NCBI GenBank assembly: GCA_945918315.1
Contig: CAMEIK010000065.1
Span: 1 to 6,442, forward strand
Reading direction: 5' to 3'
DNA length: 6,442 bases
From: an uncultured Clostridia bacterium
GTDB taxonomy: Bacteria; Bacillota; Clostridia; Oscillospirales; Oscillospiraceae
Every line of letters starts with the position of its first letter. Within the stretch, counting starts at the first letter, position 1. The translations under genes were made by a program, and so were the position numbers. This document shows positions 1 to 6,374 of this stretch, one piece after another. Below the pieces are notes generated by a model. The model was not told where the DNA came from and made no database searches. It was given only the letters and a program-made list of their open reading frames with translations.

Positions 1-1
1 A

Positions 2-1621
2 TCATTCAAAGGAATGGGCTACATAGGTGATATGGTCGCCAAGACGTTCCAGATTGGACACCATATTGATATATACACTGCTGATCGCGGGGGTACATAC
101 ACCGGTGTTCACACGCTCGATGTGACCGTCGATCAGATTTTTGCGGTAATTGTCAATCTTATCCTCGATGGAATCGATGTGGGGCAGCAGTGACAGATCG
201 CCGGTGAGAATCAGCTCTTTGGTAAACTGGAAGAGCTTGTGGATGGTATCCACCATCTCGTTGGTGCCGGTAGCGGCCGTTTCCGAAAGAGACAGCTGAT
301 TGTCGCAGAGTCTTTCGGTGTATTTCACGAAGTTATCCGCGATTTCCGCGATTCTCATAATATCAGCAACGTTGTTATGGACAATGCTGACTTCCTTTTC
401 GGCACTCTCACCGGCAACGGCAGAGGTCTTGATGACATAGGCCATGATCTGATTGCTCTTTTCCTGTGCCTTATCGATTTTCTCCCGAACCTGCGCCGCC
501 GCGCTCTTGTCCTTCCGGCAGAAGGCCCGGTAGGCGGTATCGAAGGCATCCATGGCGCAGTCACCCAGTACCACGGTTTCCTTCTTCAGCTGTTCAATGG
601 CCAGCGCCGGGGTGAGCAGCATTCTCTCATCCAGATAGGTAAAGGCTTCTTCTGTTTTTGCCTCGGGAATGATTTTCTGAGAGATCATCACAAAGCCCTC
701 GGAAAGGGGCAGGAAAATCACCGTGCAGATCAGGTTGAAGAAGGTGTGGAACATGGCAATCTGGGTTGCCGGAGAGGCAAACCAGCGGCCAAAGGTCGCG
801 CGCATAAAGCCGGGGAATGCCAACAGGATCACCATGAATATCGCTGAGCCGAAGGTATTGAACATCAGGTGAATCATGCTGGCGCGGCGGGCATTGGTGG
901 CGGCGCCGAAGGAGGACATGAGGGCTGTGACGCAGGAGCCGATGTTGGTGCCAAGAATAATGAACAGCATTTCATTTCCACCGGTGCCGATGCGCAGACC
1001 GGCAACACTCATGGCGATGATGACCGAGGTGATAGCGGAGCTGGACTGGACCAGCGCCGTCAAAGCAATGCCCAGGAAGAACAGCAGGAAGGGATTGGTG
1101 ACATTCTCGAAAATCAGCTGGATAGTATCCCTGTTTGCCTTCATGGAGTCGGACATGATGGAAAGACCCACAAAAATCAGGCCCAGACCGGCAAGTATAA
1201 AACCGACCTGGCGGGTCTTCTCCTTCCGACACATCATGGTGGTGAGGATGCCCAGTCCCGCAAGCACCTGAATATAGGTGGTTATGGGGAACGCGCTGAG
1301 GGCGGCAATCTGAGCTGTGATGGTGGTGCCGATGTTGGCACCCATAATCATGGCGGTTGCCTGCGACAGGGTGATGATGCCGATGTTGACAAAGCCCACA
1401 ATCAGCACGGTGGTGACGCCGGAGCTTTGAATCAGCGCCGTAGTCAGCGCGCCGATGCCAACGTTCACCAGCTTCTTTCCGGCGGTTTTGCCGAACAGTT
1501 CTTTTATCTTGTTGGTGGCAAGCTGTTCTATATTTTCCGTCAGCAGATGCACACCGACCAGGAACACACCGGTTCCGGCAATGAGTTTCACGATAAAAAA
1601 GAGAATGTCCTGGAGGTTCAT
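2..1621 (-). CDS. Na/Pi-cotransporter family protein with C-terminal PhoU-like domain
   Basis: Polytopic inner-membrane protein of 539 residues, complete: the TGA stop lies at the very edge of the window. The N-terminal ~310 residues are hydrophobic and contain the internal duplication typical of Na+/phosphate cotransporters (PF02690, NptA/YjbB/NaPi-II type). Repeat one has a QSSG motif at residues 65-68 followed by GANIGTT at 94-100; repeat two has QSSS at 192-195 followed by GTNIGSC at 224-230. Residues ~345-539 are helical and soluble, resembling PhoU, with an ERLGDH segment at 525-530 that matches the E/DxxxD metal-binding motif of PhoU helices. The family moves phosphate with Na+; E. coli YjbB is reported to export phosphate, so direction is open here. 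The ATG follows AAAGGG (1632-1637) by 10 nt, a rather long spacing. It has its own promoter and a leader carrying a putative Mn2+ riboswitch and terminator, unusual for this family; a role linked to manganese is therefore possible. Confidence 0.93.
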   Translation of the reverse strand: MNLQDILFFIVKLIAGTGVFLVGVHLLTENIEQLATNKIKELFGKTAGKKLVNVGIGALTTALIQSSGVTTVLIVGFVNIGIITLSQATAMIMGANIGTTITAQIAALSAFPITTYIQVLAGLGILTTMMCRKEKTRQVGFILAGLGLIFVGLSIMSDSMKANRDTIQLIFENVTNPFLLFFLGIALTALVQSSSAITSVIIAMSVAGLRIGTGGNEMLFIILGTNIGSCVTALMSSFGAATNARRASMIHLMFNTFGSAIFMVILLAFPGFMRATFGRWFASPATQIAMFHTFFNLICTVIFLPLSEGFVMISQKIIPEAKTEEAFTYLDERMLLTPALAIEQLKKETVVLGDCAMDAFDTAYRAFCRKDKSAAAQVREKIDKAQEKSNQIMAYVIKTSAVAGESAEKEVSIVHNNVADIMRIAEIADNFVKYTERLCDNQLSLSETAATGTNEMVDTIHKLFQFTKELILTGDLSLLPHIDSIEDKIDNYRKNLIDGHIERVNTGVCTPAISSVYINMVSNLERLGDHITYVAHSFE

Positions 1622-1675
1622 ATACGCACGGCCCTTTCTTTGTTATGTGGAAGGTGGATGAGGTGGTGAGGGTAC

Positions 1676-1718
1676 AAAAAACGAGACCAATGCACAGAAA
1701 ACTGTGCATGAGTCTCGT
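1676..1718 (-). terminator. Intrinsic terminator in the transporter leader (riboswitch expression platform)
   Basis: On the minus strand ACGAGAC-TC-ATGCACAG pairs with CTGTGCAT-TG-GTCTCGT around a TTTT loop. This gives 8 bp plus 7 bp separated by a 2x2 mismatch (arms 1702-1718 and 1681-1697). The run of T that follows (complement of 1681-1676) completes a classical rho-independent terminator. It lies 55 nt before the transporter start codon and downstream of the transporter promoter, so it acts on the leader transcript and not at a gene end. Its 5' arm contains the conserved GAGAC and the P1 3' strand of the upstream aptamer, so terminator and aptamer cannot form together. It may also stop read-through from the AraC gene. 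Confidence 0.9.
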
Positions 1719-1802
1719 TGCGAACCGATAAGCCAGACGGCAGAGCCGACAGTGATGTTGACTTAGCGCATATCAAATGATACGGAACTACTCCCCCACG
1801 CA
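1705..1802 (-). promoter_or_regulatory. Putative yybP-ykoY (Mn2+) riboswitch aptamer
   Basis: The minus-strand leader has the conserved blocks I know from the yybP-ykoY family in the expected order: GGGGAGTAG (1796-1788), GTCAACAT (1762-1755) and CGAGAC (1717-1712). Predicted helices by eye are as follows. P1 is TGCGTGG (1802-1796) with TCATGCA (1711-1705), 7 pairs including two G-U. A hairpin CGTATC-ATTT-GATATG spans 1784-1769. A helix TAAGTC (1765-1760) with GGCTTA (1734-1729) encloses an internal loop and the hairpin CGGC-TCT-GCCG (1748-1738). This architecture resembles the Lactococcus lactis aptamer, in which L1 (GGGGAGUAG) and L3 (GUCAA) dock to form the Mn2+ site. The P1 3' strand is also the terminator 5' arm, so ligand binding should favour read-through. 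The class assignment is from remembered consensus; no covariance search was run. Confidence 0.8.
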
Positions 1803-1822
1803 AGGTGTATGAATCTGTCCAC

Positions 1823-1851
1823 AGTCTATCATGAATCCTCTGTGAACGCAA
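1823..1851 (-). promoter_or_regulatory. Sigma-A promoter for the riboswitch-transporter transcript
   Basis: Minus-strand TTGCGT (-35, 1851-1846), a 17-bp spacer, and TAGACT (-10, 1828-1823) preceded by TGA, an extended -10. Transcription would start near 1816, about 14 nt before the first strand of riboswitch P1. The start therefore includes the whole aptamer and terminator, with an untranslated leader of roughly 195 nt. The promoter lies just downstream of the AraC stop codon, so the transporter is a separate transcription unit. Confidence 0.68.
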
Positions 1852-1868
1852 GAAGAATTTTGATGATA

Positions 1869-1929
1869 CCGCCGGTTCCGGCGGCCTGAGCGCGATTATT
1901 TGGGGCCGCCGGCACGCTGGTTCCGGCGG
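1869..1929. repeat. GC-rich inverted and direct repeat at the 3' end of the AraC gene
   Basis: CCGCCGG-TT-CCGGCGG (1869-1884) is a perfect inverted repeat 11 bp past the AraC stop codon. The same two arms recur at 1906-1912 and 1923-1929 around a longer centre, inside the last codons of the gene. The segment GGTTCCGGCGG occurs twice as a direct repeat (1874-1884 and 1919-1929). On the minus strand the first unit can fold into a 6-bp stem with a GAAC loop. It is not followed by a T run, so at best it is a weak terminator or 3'-end stabilising hairpin. Confidence 0.5.
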
Positions 1930-2774
1930 TATTGCTGGGGAGAGGTTCCTGCGGCTTCGTGGAAGAGCCGGTTGAAGTGGCTTACGCTGCTGTAACCCAG
2001 GCGGCCGGCAATGTCCAGCACCGTCAGGTCCGTGGTGGAGAGCAGTCGTTTGGCAGAGTCCATTTTTGCCCGGGTGAGGTAGGACACAACCGTTTCTCCG
2101 GTGTATTTTCGGAAGCTGCGGATGACCACCGGCGGAGAGTAGCCGGCCAGACGGTAAATATCCGAGGCCTGACAGGCGATGTACTCCGGGGAGTGGATTC
2201 TGCGGATGACCTGATGCAGCCATTCCGGGGCGCCATCGGCGATGACCATGTCCTGTTTTTTCAGAATCACAATGGCATTTACCACCATCTGGCAGATCAG
2301 CAGGCAGATACTGGATTCCGGAGTGCCGTTTTCCCGAAGGAGATTGATCTCCCGGGCGCTTTGCTTGAACTGGGCAAAGTCCGTGTCCGACAGGAAAAGC
2401 TGCCGCTGGGGGACCAGCAGCAAATCCCGCAGGCTGGTGCCCACGGCGGCGCAAAGCTGTTCCAGCTTTTCCCGGGTCACCGGCAGGTTGATATGGATGC
2501 ACCGGCTGTCCGGCATGGGCGTAAACTGGTGCCGGTCCTGGGGCCGGATGAGGCAAAGGGTTTTCTCTCCAAGCTCCTGCGATTCCCCGTTGAGGAAATG
2601 CTTGGTCCTTCCGGAGGTTATGATAAAAAATTCATAGTAGTCATGATCGTGGAGGGAGGTGTAGGCCGCGTCCCACCAGTGAAAGGCCGTGCCCCGGGCA
2701 AGAAGCTCCGGATAGTTGTGATAGTATACAGTTATGTTCTCCTGAAATGGGACCATTGTATTCGTTTTGTCCAT
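1896..2774 (-). CDS. AraC-family transcriptional regulator
   Basis: Cytoplasmic DNA-binding regulator of 292 residues, the usual length for two-domain AraC proteins. The N-terminal half is a cupin-like sensor: the HDHDYYEFF stretch at 42-50 is the typical histidine-rich strand that opens the AraC sugar-binding barrel. Residues ~195-285 are the double helix-turn-helix. The first has SDIYRLAGYSPPVVIRSFRK (204-223). The second has the canonical VLDIAGRLGYSS and SHFNRLFHEAAGTSP pattern (252-279) ending in QQYRR. The ATG is preceded by AAGGAGG (complement of 2789-2783) with 8-nt spacing. It is transcribed divergently from the symporter-esterase-PHP operon, so by position it is the likely activator of that operon, with a sugar or sugar-like inducer. 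It is less likely to control the transporter downstream of it, which has its own promoter and riboswitch. The ligand is unknown. Confidence 0.93.
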   Translation of the reverse strand: MDKTNTMVPFQENITVYYHNYPELLARGTAFHWWDAAYTSLHDHDYYEFFIITSGRTKHFLNGESQELGEKTLCLIRPQDRHQFTPMPDSRCIHINLPVTREKLEQLCAAVGTSLRDLLLVPQRQLFLSDTDFAQFKQSAREINLLRENGTPESSICLLICQMVVNAIVILKKQDMVIADGAPEWLHQVIRRIHSPEYIACQASDIYRLAGYSPPVVIRSFRKYTGETVVSYLTRAKMDSAKRLLSTTDLTVLDIAGRLGYSSVSHFNRLFHEAAGTSPQQYRRNQRAGGPK

Positions 2775-2807
2775 GACCCGTTCCTCCTTCCTGCCTGGGC
2801 AAAAGCA

Positions 2808-2836
2808 ATTCTACCATATTCCAAGCGGGAAAGCAA
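2808..2836 (-). promoter_or_regulatory. Promoter of the AraC-family gene
   Basis: Minus-strand TTGCTT (-35, 2836-2831), 17-bp spacer, and TAGAAT (-10, 2813-2808) preceded by TGG, an extended -10. It lies 33 nt upstream of the ATG. The -35 matches the consensus only in its first three bases, so the extended -10 probably carries recognition. Confidence 0.55.
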
Positions 2837-2900
2837 GGATGGAAAAGGCTCTGAGATACAAGAAAGTTAAAAAAATCACATGTTCCTTTAATAAAATCCG

Positions 2901-2930
2901 CAGACAGAACCCCCGGAGCAATGCTATACT
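2901..2930 (+). promoter_or_regulatory. Promoter of the symporter-esterase-PHP operon
   Basis: TATACT (-10, 2925-2930) is preceded by TGC, giving an extended -10, with CAGACA as a weak -35 (2901-2906, 18-bp spacer). A poor -35 with a good -10 is what is expected for a promoter needing an AraC-type activator bound just upstream. The region 2837-2900 between the two divergent promoters is AT-rich and would hold the operator. I see no clear pair of direct repeats in it by eye. Confidence 0.55.
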
Positions 2931-2980
2931 GTCCCTGTAAGCAAAACGCCCTCCTGGGCAAAAAAGAAAGGAGCATTCCA

Positions 2981-4288
2981 ATGGAAGACCTTCAGACCGG
3001 TTCCATGAAACGGACCCGCCCTCTGCGCTACGCGGTGGGCATGTTCGGAACCTCCATCCCGGTGAACATGTTCAAGACCTATGCCGCCTTTTTCTATGTG
3101 GACAAGCTTGGTTTCATCACCACGCCCCAATTCGCTCTGATTCTGGCCCTGTATACCTTCCTGGACGCCATTGACAATCCGGTCTATGGCTTCCTGTCCG
3201 ACCGGACCCGTACCAAATGGGGCCGCCGCCGTCCCTGGCTGCTGATCGGCGCGCCGCTGCTGGTGCTGTGCTTCATCCTGTTCTTCAATCCTCCTGCCTT
3301 CCTGGCGCCGGGTTCCGCCTTCTCCTATGTGCTCATCATGTACATGCTGACGGGAACTCTGGACTCCCTGATTAACGTCAATTACGGCGCTCTGTTCCCG
3401 GAGCTGTTCCCCACGGAAGAATCCCGGGCAAAGACCAACGCCATGCGCCAGGTGTTCCAGCTGATTGCCATGATTATCAGCATTGCCCTGACCCCGGTGG
3501 TGACCGATGCCATCGGCTTTGCCAATACGGCTTATGTCTACGGCGCGCTGGCCATTGTTGTGATCTGGTTCATGACCCTTGGCTGCCACGAGAATCCCAA
3601 GGCCATGGAGCAGCCCAAGCCTCCGCTCTTCCGGACGATTCTGGATATTGCCTCCAACCCCAAGTTCTGGATTTACGGAATCACCAACGCCGCCTATTTC
3701 GGCGGTCTTGCCCTGGTCCAGTCCGGCGTTGCCTTCTATACCAAGTATCATCTGGGCGTAGGCGGTATGGGCTCCACCATTATGCTGGGCGTTGTCATCC
3801 TCTCTGCCATCCTCTTTATTCCCGTGTGGGTTCAGATTGTCAAAAAGCTGACGCTGATGAAGGCCTGGCGGCTGTCGCTGATCTGCTGCGGACTGGGTGT
3901 GCTGCCGCTGTACTTTGTGAAAACTTTGCCCCTTGCCGCCGTCAGTGTTGTTCTCTTTGGCTTTGCCATGGGCGGCGTTGCCACTACGATGGACATCGTC
4001 AGCGCACGGATTCTGGACGAGGACCGCATCAAGACCGGCATTCCCCGGGAGGGCAGCTACTCCAGCCTGATCGGCATTCTGAACAAGGCCAGCGGCCTTG
4101 TCACCTCTCTGGCGTTTTTGCTGGTGTACCGTGTGTACGGCTTCGAAAGCGGCGAGAATCCCGGCGCTTCCCCGGACGCCGCAGCCCGGTTCCTTACGGT
4201 GCTGTTCCCCATTGTGGTCTTCGCGGTATGCGTGGTGGCATCCCGGTTCCTGAAATTCGAGCAGGACGAAAAGAAGACGGAGGGCTGA
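2981..4288 (+). CDS. GPH-family MFS sugar:cation symporter
   Basis: Inner-membrane symporter of 435 residues with about 12 hydrophobic segments, in the glycoside-pentoside-hexuronide:cation symporter family (MFS_2, PF13347; MelB, GusB, XynB-type). Diagnostic features are the loop 2-3 signature with D65, N66-P67, G70, DRTRTKWGRRRPW at 74-86; FPELFPTEESRAKTNAMRQ at 139-157; and, after the tenth segment, DIVSARILDEDRIKTG (338-353) with REGSY at 356-360 and a lysine in GILNKASG (365-372). D62 and D65 are in the position of the cation-binding aspartates of MelB; N66 replaces the more usual aspartate before proline. The start was placed at 2981 because GAAAGGAG (2966-2973) sits 7 nt before it. An in-frame ATG at 2921 lies inside the promoter. 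First gene of a three-gene operon, 1 bp before the esterase. The family suggests a neutral or acidic glycoside as cargo; the sequence does not settle which. Confidence 0.92.
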   Translation: MEDLQTGSMKRTRPLRYAVGMFGTSIPVNMFKTYAAFFYVDKLGFITTPQFALILALYTFLDAIDNPVYGFLSDRTRTKWGRRRPWLLIGAPLLVLCFILFFNPPAFLAPGSAFSYVLIMYMLTGTLDSLINVNYGALFPELFPTEESRAKTNAMRQVFQLIAMIISIALTPVVTDAIGFANTAYVYGALAIVVIWFMTLGCHENPKAMEQPKPPLFRTILDIASNPKFWIYGITNAAYFGGLALVQSGVAFYTKYHLGVGGMGSTIMLGVVILSAILFIPVWVQIVKKLTLMKAWRLSLICCGLGVLPLYFVKTLPLAAVSVVLFGFAMGGVATTMDIVSARILDEDRIKTGIPREGSYSSLIGILNKASGLVTSLAFLLVYRVYGFESGENPGASPDAAARFLTVLFPIVVFAVCVVASRFLKFEQDEKKTEG

Positions 4289-4289
4289 T

Positions 4290-5048
4290 ATGGCGCTGGT
4301 ATCCGTTCATTATCGCTCCGACCAGCTGAAAAAAACCGTGGAGATTATGCTGGCGGTGCCGGACTGCAACAGGGAATTCCGGAAGCCCCTTTCGGAGTAC
4401 CCGGTGGTGTATTTGCTGCACGGACTGTCGGAGGACGCCAGCTCCTGGATCCGCAAATCCAACGCGGAGCGCTACGGCCTGGAACGGGGACTGGTGCTGG
4501 TGATGCCTTCCGTGGACCGGAGCATGTACTGCGACGGGGTCCTGGGCCAGAACTATTTCACCTATCTGACCCGGGAGCTTCCGGAGTATCTGGAAAAAGT
4601 CTTCGGACTTTCCCGGAAGCGGGAGAAGAACTTTATCATGGGCTTTTCCATGGGCGGCTTCGGCGCCGCCCGGGCGGCCCTGACCTGCCCGGAGCAGTAC
4701 GCTGCCTGGGGAAGCCTGTCGGGACTGGTGGACCTGATGCCCATGCTGTTCCGGCTGGATGATTCCGTCCGGGAGGAGTTCCCGTTCCTGGCGGCGGAGG
4801 CTGACCGGTTGGACACCTCCCCGCTGAATCCTGTGAATCTCATTGACGCGCAGAAGCAGAAGGGGCTGCGGGGCTACCTGAGCTGCGGTCTGCAGGATGA
4901 TCTTCTCATTTGCACCCGGCGGTTCCAGCAGGTTTCCGAGGGGGCGGGCCTTTCCAACCGGTTTGTGTATGTACCCGACCGGGGCCACAACTGGACCTTC
5001 TGGGAGGAGCAGATCCCCGTTTTTTTCGACTTCATCCTTGAGGAATGA
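4290..5048 (+). CDS. Alpha/beta-hydrolase, esterase D / PF00756-type
   Basis: A 252-residue serine hydrolase of the putative esterase family (PF00756; esterase D/S-formylglutathione hydrolase, feruloyl and acetyl-xylan esterases). The nucleophile elbow is GFSMGG with Ser120; VVYLLHGLSEDASSW at 39-53 gives the HG oxyanion-hole strand. The acid is probably Asp203 or Asp204 in CGLQDDLL, and the base His233 in DRGHNW. No signal peptide, so it acts in the cytoplasm on imported substrate. GGAGGG (4279-4284) lies 5 nt before the ATG, and only 1 bp separates it from the symporter stop, implying translational coupling. The family also includes S-formylglutathione hydrolase, but the sugar-symporter context favours deacylation of an imported carbohydrate or conjugate. 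The exact ester is unknown. Confidence 0.9.
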   Translation: MALVSVHYRSDQLKKTVEIMLAVPDCNREFRKPLSEYPVVYLLHGLSEDASSWIRKSNAERYGLERGLVLVMPSVDRSMYCDGVLGQNYFTYLTRELPEYLEKVFGLSRKREKNFIMGFSMGGFGAARAALTCPEQYAAWGSLSGLVDLMPMLFRLDDSVREEFPFLAAEADRLDTSPLNPVNLIDAQKQKGLRGYLSCGLQDDLLICTRRFQQVSEGAGLSNRFVYVPDRGHNWTFWEEQIPVFFDFILEE

Positions 5049-5050
5049 CT

Positions 5051-6301
5051 ATGGAAGAGCTGGTAATTGACCACCTGGTGGAGAAAAGCCGGGAGGGAAG
5101 CTACTACCGAGTCCCTTTTTCCGTGCCGGAGGGGATCCAGACCCTCACCGTTCGGTACAGCTATCCCGCTCTGGGCAATATCATAGACCTGGGACTGGAG
5201 GATGGACAGGGCCAATTTCTGGGCTGGTCGGGAAGCAGCCGGAAATCCGTCACCGTGGGAGAATTTGATGCTACTCCCGGGTATCTGATGGAGCCGGTGA
5301 AGGCCGGCACCTGGCATATTCTGGTGGGTGCCTACCATGTTCGTGCCGGCGGTGTGAAGGTCCGCTATGAAATCTCTTTTGATACCGGCGGGCCCCGGTG
5401 GCTCTTTGGAGATCTGCATGTCCACTCCGACGCTTCCGACGGACAGCACGACATTCCTACCCTGGCGGCGATGGCCAAGAAACAGGGCCTGGATTTTCTG
5501 GCAGTGACCAATCACAATAATTATTCGGAAAACCTGTGCCTGCCCAGAGTCCCGGGTCTGACGCTGATTCCCGGAACGGAGTGGACCCATTACCGGGGCC
5601 ATATGAATTTCCTGGGCGTTGCCCGGCCCTTTTCCGGTTCCTTTGTGGCCAACTCCCTGGAGGAAATGCGGACCGTTACCCGCCAGGCACGCCAGCGGGG
5701 GGCGCTGGTGTCCGCAAACCACCCGAAGTGCAATCTTTGCCCCTACCTTTGGGAGGACGAAGACAGCTTCCAGCTGGTGGAAATCTGGAACGGACCCATG
5801 CGGGGGGTAAACCGCCGGGGAATTGCCTGGTGGACGGAGCTCCTGGGGCAGGGCCGCAGACTCACCGCCGTGGGCGGCAGCGACTTCCACCGGGACCGGG
5901 GCCCCGTCCGCCTGGGAAACCCGGTGACGGCGGTGTTCTCGGATTCGCCCAAAGCGGAGGATATTCTGTCCGCCGTGGCCCGGGGACGGTGCTATGTCAC
6001 AAGCGGTGTCCGGGGTGTCCGGCTGGAGATGACCTGCGGCGGGGAGACCTTCGGCGGCGTCCTGCCCGATGGAAAAAAAGACCATATCCTGACGGTCCAC
6101 GCGGACAGAATGCCGTTGGGATCGGTGCTTCAGATTGTGGGAAGTACCGGAGAACTGGGCAGGCTGCGACCCGGGGACGGAAGCCTTCGGGAAACCGTGA
6201 CGGTTTCCGATACCAAGTTTGCCTACCTGCTGGCGGGAATCCCCCTGCCGGGCGGGGAGCTCTGGCCCCTGGCGGTATCCAATCCCATTTACTTTCCATA
6301 G
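5051..6301 (+). CDS. PHP-domain metallohydrolase, CehA/McbA type
   Basis: A 416-residue protein with three parts: a beta-rich N-terminal domain (~1-112) of the sort often found before the catalytic part in CehA/McbA proteins; a PHP domain (~116-320); and a short beta-rich tail ending SNPIYFP, as commonly seen in this family. Metal-site residues are visible in order (numbered from 5051): H123 and H125 in DLHVHSDASDG, D130, H133, H155 in TNHNN, E177 in GTEW, H184 in GHMNFLG, H224 in ANHP, and D278 and H280 in GSDFH. A multinuclear metal site is therefore intact. The family hydrolyses phosphoesters or carboxyl/carbamate esters (CehA cleaves carbaryl), so the reaction here is open. No signal peptide. 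ATG 5045 overlaps the esterase stop as ATGA but touches the ribosome site GAGGA (5040-5044); ATG 5051 has 6-nt spacing and was preferred. The two starts differ by two residues. The usual TDHN motif reads TNHN here. Confidence 0.88.
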   Translation: MEELVIDHLVEKSREGSYYRVPFSVPEGIQTLTVRYSYPALGNIIDLGLEDGQGQFLGWSGSSRKSVTVGEFDATPGYLMEPVKAGTWHILVGAYHVRAGGVKVRYEISFDTGGPRWLFGDLHVHSDASDGQHDIPTLAAMAKKQGLDFLAVTNHNNYSENLCLPRVPGLTLIPGTEWTHYRGHMNFLGVARPFSGSFVANSLEEMRTVTRQARQRGALVSANHPKCNLCPYLWEDEDSFQLVEIWNGPMRGVNRRGIAWWTELLGQGRRLTAVGGSDFHRDRGPVRLGNPVTAVFSDSPKAEDILSAVARGRCYVTSGVRGVRLEMTCGGETFGGVLPDGKKDHILTVHADRMPLGSVLQIVGSTGELGRLRPGDGSLRETVTVSDTKFAYLLAGIPLPGGELWPLAVSNPIYFP

Positions 6302-6374
6302 CCGCGGACCCATGGAAAACTGGGGTGTCTCCCTGCCGCCCGTAGCCGCATAGGCTGGATATGGGGTGATCATC

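Noticed and set aside
869..1669. Plus-strand open frame opposite the Na/Pi transporter
   Set aside because: Composition is Gly/His/Gln/Asp-rich with no recognisable domain, and it is antisense to conserved transporter motifs.
1869..1884. GC-rich hairpin after the AraC gene as a classical terminator
   Set aside because: The stem is good, but the minus-strand sequence that follows has no T run; kept only as a repeat.
1618..2556. Alternative minus-strand frame across the AraC gene and the transporter leader
   Set aside because: Pro/Arg/His-rich shadow; it conflicts with the clear AraC helix-turn-helix frame and runs through the riboswitch.
2921..2980. Upstream in-frame ATG (2921) as start of the symporter
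   Set aside because: It overlaps the -10 element, has no suitable ribosome site and adds a 20-residue non-family extension; ATG 2981 has GAAAGGAG at 7 nt.
6302..6374. Terminator after the PHP gene
   Set aside because: Only a 4-bp AGCC/GGCT stem near 6344-6356 is visible, with no T run, so it does not support termination.
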